A stretch of 57,864 nucleotides of DNA from Prevotella sp. (GTDB lineage: Bacteria > Bacteroidota > Bacteroidia > Bacteroidales > Bacteroidaceae), in contig JAEEVW010000021.1 in the NCBI GenBank assembly GCA_016291085.1, positions 1-57,864 of the forward strand, given 5' to 3'. Shown piece by piece: positions 19,420 to 27,473 of this stretch. The first letter of the stretch is position 1; every line of letters starts with the position of its first letter. The translations under genes and the position numbers were made by a program. The notes under the pieces were generated by a model, which was given only the letters and a program-made list of their open reading frames with translations, was not told the origin of the DNA and made no database searches.

Positions 19420-19420
19420 A

Positions 19421-19448
19421 GAATGAAAAGTGAATAGTGAAAAGTGAA
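19421..19448. repeat. 4 x 7-bp AAGTGAA array between susD and the second susC
   Basis: Units GAATGAA, AAGTGAA, TAGTGAA, AAGTGAA, placed directly after the susD stop codon. Confidence 0.85.
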
Positions 19449-19474
19449 TAATTTGCTACCGCTATAAATAAATA

Positions 19475-22400
19475 ATGATTATGAAGAATATAAAAACAAA
19501 TATATTTCTCTTTGCCATGTTGGCTGCCTCGCCACTGACGGTCAATGCACAGACCGCTGACGACGCAGATTCTACCGTGGTGAAAAAGAAAGTCCATGTT
19601 GCTTTCCGTGACGTAGATGCTGACCATCTCCTCGGAGGTGTTTCCTATGTCGATATGGAAGAGCTGTCGAAGAAGGACTATACACAGAGTAGTCTGGAAG
19701 ACCTGAATGGACTTATCGGCGGTTGGAATGGTACCAACCTTTGGGGGCAGGATACCGAACGCCTCGAAACCAATGACGGCAACATGCCGCTTGTTATTAT
19801 TGACGGTGTGAAGCGTCCGTCAAACAATGTGCTGCCTTCCGAGATTGAGCAAATCACCTTCCTGAAGGGTGCACAGGCTGTTGTGCTCTATGGTTCCAAA
19901 GGTGCCAAGGGTGCCATCCTGATTACCACCAAGCGTGGCAAGGTAGATGGTCTTAAGGTCGAGGCCAATGCCAACACCGGTTTCCATTTTGCCAAAGCAT
20001 TCCCCGAGTATCTGGGTTCTGCAGAGTATATGACACTCTATAATGAGGCTGCATATAACGATGCCGTTGCCCTGGGTAACGTAGCTAGTTATAAGGCACC
20101 ATATTCCCAGCAGGATATCTACAATCATGCTGCCGGCGTCAATCCTTACCGTTATCCCAATGTAAACTACTACTCTGACGAGTATATCCGCAAGGCTTAT
20201 AACCGTTCCGAGGGTACGGTGGAAATCCAGGGCGGTGGTGCGCGTGCTCACTTCTACACGAACATCAACTACTACCGTGCTGAGGACCTCATCAACTTCG
20301 GTAAGGCAAAGGATAACTACACCGACCGTTTCAGCGTACGTGGTAATGTGGACTTGGTTGTGAACAAAGTCATCACAGGTTGGGCCAACGTCAGTGCTAC
20401 CTATTATAATGAGTATAAGAATAAGGGCGATTTCTGGAAAGATGCCGCTAACATGCGTCCAAACTTCCCACAGAACTCAGCACCACTGATTCCTATTGAT
20501 CTGATTGACCCGAATGCCAGCAAGGCACTTGCTACGCTGGGCAAGTCACTCAACCTGTTGGGCGGCAAGTGGTTCCCCGGTGGTGGTACGGACAACGCAA
20601 AGACAAATGCCATTGCAGACTGCTATTTTGGTGGTGAGACTCAGGCCGTAAGTCGCCAATTCCAGTTTGACGCAGGTATCAACTATGACATGAACAGATT
20701 CGTCAAGGGTCTGACCTTTAAGACGCTGTTCTCGATTGACTATGCTGCCAGCTATAATCTGGCCTATAACAATACGTACTCTTTGTTCTTCCCCACATGG
20801 AGTAACTATAATACAGAGGACCTTATTGTTGCTATCAATCAGCCAAACGATGAGGTGGTGACAGGTACCAAGACCATGTCTAATAGCACCTATCGCCAGA
20901 CCATTAGTTGGAACGGTCACTTTGACTACGAGAGAACTTTTGCTAATAAGCACCATGTTACAGGTATGCTGCTTGCAAACATGTACACGACGACAATGAG
21001 TAGTAAATACCATCGTTATGCCAATGCCAACTTAGGCCTGCAAGCAGGTTACGACTATATGGGTCGTTACTTTGCCGAAGTGGGACTGGCAGGTGTTCAT
21101 TCTGCCCGTCTTCCTGAAGGCAATCGCGAAGCCCTTTCGCATTCTTTCACCATCGGCTGGAACTTAGCTAAGGAGAAATTCATGAAGGACAGCTTCGTAG
21201 ATGACTTGATGATCAGTGCATCCTACAGCAATTTGAATGACGATGCTGATGTCTATTATTCTAATAGCAAATACGATAATTTCTATCTCTATGATGCAGT
21301 ATGGACGGATCAGGGCACTCCAAGCTACGCATGGGCTGACGGTGCAAACTCTGCCAATGCTACGGTTTCTTCCACCGGTAGCAACCCTGCTCTTGACTAT
21401 ATTCATCGTAAGGAATTCTCTTTGTCACTTCGCGGATCGTTCTTCCATAAGCTTATTTCAGCTGAACTGACCTATTTCAACACGGATATGGACGGCTATA
21501 TTATCCAGAACCCCACTTCGTATCCATCACACTTGAAGTCGGGTCTTAGCAGCGGTAAATTCTCTCCGACGATGAACAATGATATCGCTAACCGCAAGGG
21601 TCTTGATTTCAGCATCAAAGCCAAGAAGCAGTTTGGTCAGGTATATGCTGAATTAGGTTTCGTAGGTACCTATCTCACGACGGAGTGGAAGAAATATGAT
21701 GAAACTGCGGAGCCCAAATCACCTTGGCTTAATTCCAAGAAAGAACTCATGCATGAGGGAACTCCGCTGGATGTCATCCAGGGCTACAACTGCATAGGCA
21801 TCTATACCATCGATGACTTTAATGTCATCAAAAACCCGGAGACTGGCAAGGTTACCTACGAATTGAAGGAGCTGGTTCCCGGTGTGAAAAATCCCTATGG
21901 TCTTGGTGGTACTGTTATGCCTGGTGACCTGAAATATGAAGATGTGAATGGTGACGGTAAGATTAACAATCTGGACCAGGTTGAGTTAGGCAAATGGGGT
22001 ACTTACGGTGCTCCTTTCACCTACGGCGTAAACCTCACACTGAAGTATAAGAACTGGACGCTCTTCATGCTGGGTGGTGGCCAGTTTGGTGCAAAAGGTA
22101 TGAAGAACAACAGCTATTATTATATGTCGGGAACAAACAAGTACTCTGTAAATGTACGCGATCACTTCCAGTACACCTATGATGCTGACGGCATTATCAA
22201 TGGCTTTGTGAATCCGAATGCTACTCACCCCCGTCTGAGTGCTGCGAACACACCAGCCAATGGTGTCGCATCTTCCTACTGGTTGTACAGCACAGACCGT
22301 TTCGATCTCCGTAAGGTACAGCTGACTTACGATTTCCCGAAGGAAATGATGGGCAAAGTTGTTAAAGCCCTCTCAGTTTATGTGAACGGAAACAATCTCC

Positions 22401-22495
22401 TGACGATTTCAAAGTATCGCCAGATGATGGAAACCAATGTCGGTAGTGCACCACAGACTCGTTTCTATAACCTCGGTGTTAAAGTAACACTCTGA
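19475..22495 (+). CDS. susC: SusC-like TonB-dependent transporter (second)
   Basis: 1006 residues. Signal peptide to about residue 25 (LTVNAQ), then a plug domain (NMPLVIIDGVKRP; VVLYGSKGAKGAILITTKRG) and a barrel ending NLGVKVTL. Unlike the first copy it lacks the carboxypeptidase-D-like domain and has no clear TonB box, so its N-terminus is shorter. It pairs with the SusD-like gene that follows after 26 bp. The two SusC copies differ clearly in sequence, so this is not a recent duplication. The second pair corresponds in position to xusC-xusD of known xylan loci. Confidence 0.92.
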   Translation: MIMKNIKTNIFLFAMLAASPLTVNAQTADDADSTVVKKKVHVAFRDVDADHLLGGVSYVDMEELSKKDYTQSSLEDLNGLIGGWNGTNLWGQDTERLETNDGNMPLVIIDGVKRPSNNVLPSEIEQITFLKGAQAVVLYGSKGAKGAILITTKRGKVDGLKVEANANTGFHFAKAFPEYLGSAEYMTLYNEAAYNDAVALGNVASYKAPYSQQDIYNHAAGVNPYRYPNVNYYSDEYIRKAYNRSEGTVEIQGGGARAHFYTNINYYRAEDLINFGKAKDNYTDRFSVRGNVDLVVNKVITGWANVSATYYNEYKNKGDFWKDAANMRPNFPQNSAPLIPIDLIDPNASKALATLGKSLNLLGGKWFPGGGTDNAKTNAIADCYFGGETQAVSRQFQFDAGINYDMNRFVKGLTFKTLFSIDYAASYNLAYNNTYSLFFPTWSNYNTEDLIVAINQPNDEVVTGTKTMSNSTYRQTISWNGHFDYERTFANKHHVTGMLLANMYTTTMSSKYHRYANANLGLQAGYDYMGRYFAEVGLAGVHSARLPEGNREALSHSFTIGWNLAKEKFMKDSFVDDLMISASYSNLNDDADVYYSNSKYDNFYLYDAVWTDQGTPSYAWADGANSANATVSSTGSNPALDYIHRKEFSLSLRGSFFHKLISAELTYFNTDMDGYIIQNPTSYPSHLKSGLSSGKFSPTMNNDIANRKGLDFSIKAKKQFGQVYAELGFVGTYLTTEWKKYDETAEPKSPWLNSKKELMHEGTPLDVIQGYNCIGIYTIDDFNVIKNPETGKVTYELKELVPGVKNPYGLGGTVMPGDLKYEDVNGDGKINNLDQVELGKWGTYGAPFTYGVNLTLKYKNWTLFMLGGGQFGAKGMKNNSYYYMSGTNKYSVNVRDHFQYTYDADGIINGFVNPNATHPRLSAANTPANGVASSYWLYSTDRFDLRKVQLTYDFPKEMMGKVVKALSVYVNGNNLLTISKYRQMMETNVGSAPQTRFYNLGVKVTL

Positions 22496-22521
22496 TGAGA
22501 AATGTAAAGTGTAAGTGAAAC

Positions 22522-24369
22522 ATGAAAAGTATAAAAAAAATGAAGACAAGAAACATTATATTCTTTCTCATCGGTCTCTTCGCAATGACTTCCTGCGATG
22601 ATATGTTTGAGCCCGCCAAAGAAAACACAAAGCAGCTAGAGGTGATGGTTCAGCAGACGGAATATGTGCATGGTCTGTTGATATACGCCTATAATCGTCT
22701 CCCTTATATACGGACTTGCCAGACGGATGTGGCTACTGATGATGCCGTAACCAACGTGGAGGGAGATACATATAAGAAAATGGCTCTTGGTACATGGACT
22801 TCAGACAACAACCCGATGACACAGTGGGATGCCTGTAAGGATGGCATCCAGTATGCCAATCTCTTCCTCAAGTACGTCAATGATGTGAACTGGGCGCAGA
22901 GTGCCAAATCCAAGCAGCAGATGTTCATTGACCGTCTGAGAGGTGAAGCACTTGGACTCCGTGCTATTTTCTATTACCATCTGCTACAGGCTCATGGTGG
23001 CTATGCTGACGATAAGAACCTCTATGGTGTGCCCTTGCTAACGGAACCTGAGGATGGTAGTTCCAACTATAACCAGCCTCGCGCTTCTTTTGCAGACTGT
23101 GTCAAGCAGATTTTCGCTGACTGCGACTCGGCTGCTCTCTTACTCCCCGATCAGTATAAGGATATTGATGATGTCGAGAACATTACGAAGAATAAGAAAA
23201 AGTATGTAGACCTTGGTGTACAACTTTCTGGTTATAACCTCGTATTTGGTAATATGGCCAAGAATCTTGTGTCAGGTAAAGTTGTTCAAGCTATCAAGGC
23301 ACAGACAGCCCTGCTTGCAATAAGTCCTGCATACAGTAGTCAGAGTGGTGTCTCTACTGAAGATGCAGCTAAAATTTGTGCAGAGGTACTGAAAGGAGTA
23401 GAGTTTGACATGAAGGGAAACATCTGGTATAAGGATGAAACCGGTCTGTCATCAAGTACATCTTACATGCCTGAGATTCTGTGGCGCGCAGACTGGGAGA
23501 AGGCTGAAGCCTCTCAGGAATCTGATAACTTCCCTCCCTCGCAGAATGGTCAAGGAAAAATCAACCCCACACAGAACCTGGTGGACGCATTCCCTATGGC
23601 CAATGGCTATCCCATCACAGACTCAAGATCAGGTTTCGACAAGAAAGATCCTTATACAGGCCGTGATCCACGTCTTGCCCAAGATATTGTCTATGACGGT
23701 TCTGTCTTTAAAGGTGCCATCATTATTACCGGAACCTATGGCGCTGCTGATAATAAAGACAATATCAATAATTCTGGTTCTGCACATACGCTGACAGGCT
23801 ATTATTTGAAGAAGCTGCTCCGTGAAGATGCCGGTCCATCGGCAAAATCAGCCTCTCCGGCACAACAGCCGCACATTTTCCCACGCATTCGCTACACGGA
23901 ATTGTTCTTGGCTTATGCTGAGGCTGCCAATGAGGCATGGGGACCGAAGGGTGATAAAGCCGGTTTAGGTCTGTCTGCCTATGACGTCATCAAGTTAATC
24001 CGTGAGCGTGGCGGTATCGGGACAAACGAGAATGGCGAGTATGTTGGCGATCCCTATCTGGACGAGTGCGCAAACGACAAAAACGGAACCAAGATGCGTG
24101 ACCTGATCCGTAACGAGCGTCGTATTGAGCTCTGCTTTGAAAACAAGCGCTTCTGGGATATCCGTCGTTGGCAGTTACCCATCAATGAATCGGCCATGGG
24201 CGTGCAGGTTGAAAAGATTGATGCCAATTTGGATCCCGTCCCAGGTAACCTCGAATATAAATCTGTGGTTGTAGAGCCTCGTCAGTTCGAGTCTTACCAG
24301 TACTTTGGCCCTATTCCTAATAGTGAGGTACTCCAGTGGAGTGCACTCAAGCAAAATATAGGCTGGTAA
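22522..24369 (+). CDS. susD: SusD-like glycan-binding lipoprotein (second)
   Basis: 615 residues. Lipobox AMTSC in the first 25 residues. SusD features are present: LRGEALGLRAIFYYHLLQAH, RYTELFLAYAEAANEAWG, the LIRNERRIELCFENKRFWDIRRW block, and the C-terminal YFGPIPNSEVL. It is the surface lid and binding protein for the preceding transporter. ATG 22522 was chosen; ATG 22540 is also possible. Confidence 0.92.
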   Translation: MKSIKKMKTRNIIFFLIGLFAMTSCDDMFEPAKENTKQLEVMVQQTEYVHGLLIYAYNRLPYIRTCQTDVATDDAVTNVEGDTYKKMALGTWTSDNNPMTQWDACKDGIQYANLFLKYVNDVNWAQSAKSKQQMFIDRLRGEALGLRAIFYYHLLQAHGGYADDKNLYGVPLLTEPEDGSSNYNQPRASFADCVKQIFADCDSAALLLPDQYKDIDDVENITKNKKKYVDLGVQLSGYNLVFGNMAKNLVSGKVVQAIKAQTALLAISPAYSSQSGVSTEDAAKICAEVLKGVEFDMKGNIWYKDETGLSSSTSYMPEILWRADWEKAEASQESDNFPPSQNGQGKINPTQNLVDAFPMANGYPITDSRSGFDKKDPYTGRDPRLAQDIVYDGSVFKGAIIITGTYGAADNKDNINNSGSAHTLTGYYLKKLLREDAGPSAKSASPAQQPHIFPRIRYTELFLAYAEAANEAWGPKGDKAGLGLSAYDVIKLIRERGGIGTNENGEYVGDPYLDECANDKNGTKMRDLIRNERRIELCFENKRFWDIRRWQLPINESAMGVQVEKIDANLDPVPGNLEYKSVVVEPRQFESYQYFGPIPNSEVLQWSALKQNIGW

Positions 24370-24382
24370 TAAGTTGTAAGTT

Positions 24383-24403
24383 CTTTGACCTAAAGGTACA
24401 AAG
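24383..24403. repeat. Mini-hairpin with ACCT-AA-AGGT core
   Basis: CTTTGACCT pairs with AGGTACAAAG (one bulged A). It has the same design as the hairpins at 815-834 and 30608-30627, and lies between the second susD and the DUF1735 gene. Confidence 0.6.
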
Positions 24404-24439
24404 CGTTTATAAGAAAACGATTAGAAAGATTAAAGTTTA

Positions 24440-25609
24440 ATGAAAATGAAACTGAAGAATTATATTTATGGTGTAGCCTTGGGAACTCTTGCACTCTCAT
24501 TAGCTTCCTGCTATAATAGCGACAAGGATTTCCCTGACTACGAAAAGGGTACAAAAGCCTATTTCGCCTATCAGAATCCAATACGTACCCTCGTACTGGG
24601 TAACGATATCTATGACAACTCACTGGACCAAGCACACAAGTGCCGCATCTGGTCAACAATGGGTGGCGCATACGGTGGACGTGACGCTGTGGTAAGTGTT
24701 ATCATTGACGAGAAGCTTTGTGAAAATCTTTACTTCCTGGACGATGGTGGTTATGAATCTGCCAAAGTGCTTCCTCTTCCTCATGACTACTACAACTATG
24801 ATGAGGTAAAAAACGCTACCATCAATTACAATGGTGATTCTCGTGGCTATCTGGAAATCCAGTTCACGGATAAATTCTTCCAGGATGCCAATACCGTTGG
24901 CATCACGTATGTGATTCCTGTTAGAATGACTGATGTTACTGGTATTGACGCACTTTTGTCCGGTACACCGAACAAAGAGAATGCTATTCGCCAGAATGCT
25001 AACGACTGGTCAATTCTTCCAAAGGACTATGTGCTCTATTGTGTAAGGTATATGAACCCCTGGCAGGGTAAATATATCCGCCGTGGTGTTGACGTAGTGA
25101 CTGAAAAAGGAAAGACTTCAACCATTATCCGCAAGGATACTACGCTCTATAACTCTGATATCGAGCATTATAGCAAGATGGATCCTTCGAACCCCGTGAA
25201 CCAGTATGACGAGATCTGCGGTATCACCACCAGGAACATGACACAGGCTATCTTCCCTGTATCGTTCAGAACCTCTGGTGCCTCTGTCTCTTGCAACCTT
25301 ATTCTCACATTCAATAACAACCAGTGCACCATCTCTACCGATGATGAGAACATCACAGTCACTGGTTCCGGTGAATTCATCGAAAAGGGAACTGAGAAGA
25401 AAGAATACAAGGACTACCAGTGGGGAAGCATGAATGGACAGCCTGTTCAGCGTGATATACTCCGTTTGGCATACAATGTGAAATTTGACGACAAGGATAT
25501 TCAGGTATCAACCACTGATACGCTGGTTGTTCAGTCGCGTGAAGCAAACAAGAGGGAATGGTTCGATTATAGATATAATGACCAACCTGTTATTCTTCCA
25601 GAAAATTAA
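24440..25609 (+). CDS. DUF1735/DUF5627 surface lipoprotein (XusE-like)
   Basis: 389 residues. Lipobox SLASC (Cys ~24). Residues ~35-200 match the DUF1735 pattern (YFAYQNPIRTLVLGNDIYDN; STMGGAYGG). Residues ~205-389 match DUF5627, ending in VSTTDTLVVQSREANKREW. Such proteins follow the second SusD in xylan loci and are thought to be surface glycan-binding proteins. Direct evidence for binding is not visible in the sequence. The gene is followed after 12 bp by the GH10-like lipoprotein. Confidence 0.8.
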   Translation: MKMKLKNYIYGVALGTLALSLASCYNSDKDFPDYEKGTKAYFAYQNPIRTLVLGNDIYDNSLDQAHKCRIWSTMGGAYGGRDAVVSVIIDEKLCENLYFLDDGGYESAKVLPLPHDYYNYDEVKNATINYNGDSRGYLEIQFTDKFFQDANTVGITYVIPVRMTDVTGIDALLSGTPNKENAIRQNANDWSILPKDYVLYCVRYMNPWQGKYIRRGVDVVTEKGKTSTIIRKDTTLYNSDIEHYSKMDPSNPVNQYDEICGITTRNMTQAIFPVSFRTSGASVSCNLILTFNNNQCTISTDDENITVTGSGEFIEKGTEKKEYKDYQWGSMNGQPVQRDILRLAYNVKFDDKDIQVSTTDTLVVQSREANKREWFDYRYNDQPVILPEN

Positions 25610-25621
25610 TAATAGGAGGCT

Positions 25622-27340
25622 ATGAATATGAAAAAGATGATAAAAGGTCTATTTGCAGTTAGTGGCTTGCTGTTGGCTGTATCTTGTGCTGATTATAATG
25701 ATTTGGGCGGCTTTAAAGCAGATCCAGATCCCAGCTACAATCTGGAATATACCGACTTAAATGCTGTCAAGTCGTATATCAATAAGACTGATTGTCCTAA
25801 CATGACAATTGATGCTGCCATTAGGTTGAAGGAATTCAACAAGCAGGCATTTGACCATGCTGTTACCATCACCAACTTTGACGGTGTCGCTTTTGGTTAC
25901 TCTTTCATGCCCGCAGCCTATGTGAGCAGGAAGGGCTATATGAACTTCATGGATTTGAAGGAGGCGCTTAGCCATATATCGGAAATTGATTGTAACGTGC
26001 ATGGCAGTCCTATCTTTGCCAACGAGCAACAATCGGATGAATGGTTTAGTGCGCTCACAGCTCCTGTTGAAATCCAAGTGCTTCCCATTAACGATGTGGA
26101 TATTGACTACTCTACAGCAGAAACCTTTACAGGAACATCACTGAGAGGTAAACCTGCCATCGAGAAGGATATGGATTCCAAAGGTAATGCCCTCAGGATT
26201 CCAAAGAAATCCGAGGTCTATATTGTTGAAGGCTTTGACCTTGACCCACAGGGATTCTACACCATTACATTCACCGTAAGGGCCTACAAAGACACTAAGA
26301 AGACGGAGATGGACAAGGATGAGAATATCTGGTGTACTTTTGCCGATAGCTTGGTTAATACCGGTAAGGATAAAGATGGCAAACTGATTCCCAAGAACTT
26401 TACCATCAGACCTGGAGGATGGCAAACTGTCAAGGTAGAGTGGGTACCAGGAAAGACCGCTACAAAGGGCTACTTGCTGATTGAGGGTAACTTGAACGCT
26501 GTGCTCTATATTCGCAATGTCCATGTGGAGCACAAGCCAGACAATCACCGTCCTCAGACCAAGCAAGAGATGAACGACACCATTCGCTATGCACTCAACA
26601 AATGGTGCGATGGCCTGATGGAGGCTAATGAGGGACGAATCAAGTCGTTCGACCTCATCGACAAGGCCCTTGACTCGAAGGCAGAAATCGAGCCAGGTAT
26701 CCTTGACCTGAAACACTCTACAGACCAGATTTTCTGGCAGGATTATCTCGAGGATGCCACCCATACTGGTAGTGAGCTCTATGGTGCTATTGTTTCTAAG
26801 GCGGCAAGTGAAGCCTTCGTAAAGTATGGCGGCAATGCTGAGGAACTGAAGTTCTTTGTCAGTGAGACCGGACTGGAAGACCAGAAACGACTTGAGAGCC
26901 TCAAGTACTGGATAAAGAAGTGGGAAGACAATGGTGCCAAGATTGATGGTATCAATGCCTGGCTCAATCTCACCTATGTGGAGAATGCTGACAACGAGAC
27001 TGTCGTGAATACTCTTCTTGATAATCTCGCAAAAACAGGTAAGCTGATTCGTCTGTCTAACTTTGATGTAAAGTATCAGGACGCTGATGGCAATGCTATT
27101 ATGGCAGATAAGATTACGAAAGAGCAGCGTCAGAAACTGGCAGACTACCATGCTTTCGTCATTAAGGCTTACATGTCCAAGATTCCTAAAGAGCTGCAGG
27201 CAGGTCTCTGTAAAGGCAATATTTTTGACACGTCGAATGGCAGTGGCGATCCTGTGGGCCTTTGGTCTAAAGCGACGAATGGTGACTGGTTGCGCAATGC
27301 TACTTACAAGGCATTCTGTGATGCACTCAGTGGAAAGTAA
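25622..27340 (+). CDS. GH10-like lipoprotein lacking both catalytic glutamates
   Basis: 572 residues, lipobox LAVSC (Cys22). The (beta/alpha)8 GH10 scaffold can be traced: PNMTIDAAIRLKEFNKQAFD and a degenerate HGSPIFANEQQ where active enzymes have H(T/S)L(V/C)WHSQ. A CBM4/22-like beta domain (~150-305) is inserted as in Bacteroidetes Xyn10 proteins. Then come RIKSFDLIDKAL where enzymes have RIxxWDVVNEAL, IDGINAWLNL for IDGIGxQxHL, and LIRLSNFDVKY for VxITELDV. The acid/base position is Lys348 and the nucleophile position is Asn480. Tryptophan and histidine sugar contacts are also lost. It is probably a surface xylan-binding protein derived from a xylanase, not an active enzyme. It is last in the susC-D-C-D-DUF1735 row. 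Confidence 0.8.
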   Translation: MNMKKMIKGLFAVSGLLLAVSCADYNDLGGFKADPDPSYNLEYTDLNAVKSYINKTDCPNMTIDAAIRLKEFNKQAFDHAVTITNFDGVAFGYSFMPAAYVSRKGYMNFMDLKEALSHISEIDCNVHGSPIFANEQQSDEWFSALTAPVEIQVLPINDVDIDYSTAETFTGTSLRGKPAIEKDMDSKGNALRIPKKSEVYIVEGFDLDPQGFYTITFTVRAYKDTKKTEMDKDENIWCTFADSLVNTGKDKDGKLIPKNFTIRPGGWQTVKVEWVPGKTATKGYLLIEGNLNAVLYIRNVHVEHKPDNHRPQTKQEMNDTIRYALNKWCDGLMEANEGRIKSFDLIDKALDSKAEIEPGILDLKHSTDQIFWQDYLEDATHTGSELYGAIVSKAASEAFVKYGGNAEELKFFVSETGLEDQKRLESLKYWIKKWEDNGAKIDGINAWLNLTYVENADNETVVNTLLDNLAKTGKLIRLSNFDVKYQDADGNAIMADKITKEQRQKLADYHAFVIKAYMSKIPKELQAGLCKGNIFDTSNGSGDPVGLWSKATNGDWLRNATYKAFCDALSGK

Positions 27341-27351
27341 CGAACTCACAT

Positions 27352-27400
27352 TATTGCCGGGAGATCAGGAAGTCTCCTCATCTTCCTGGCAATTATTACT
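27352..27400 (+). terminator. Hairpin after the GH10-like gene
   Basis: ATTGCCGGGAGAT pairs imperfectly with ATCTTCCTGGCAAT around a 20-base loop. No strong T run follows at once, so termination may be partial. Confidence 0.45.
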
Positions 27401-27473
27401 CTGAAAACATTTTATTTTTATTAATTAATTTATTATTTATTCATTTTTATTATTAATCTAAATTATTTCTATT

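Noticed and set aside
14198..22495. The two SusC genes as a recent tandem duplication
   Set aside because: They differ in domain content (the second lacks the carboxypeptidase-D-like domain) and in sequence throughout; paired SusC/SusD sets are normal in this type of locus.
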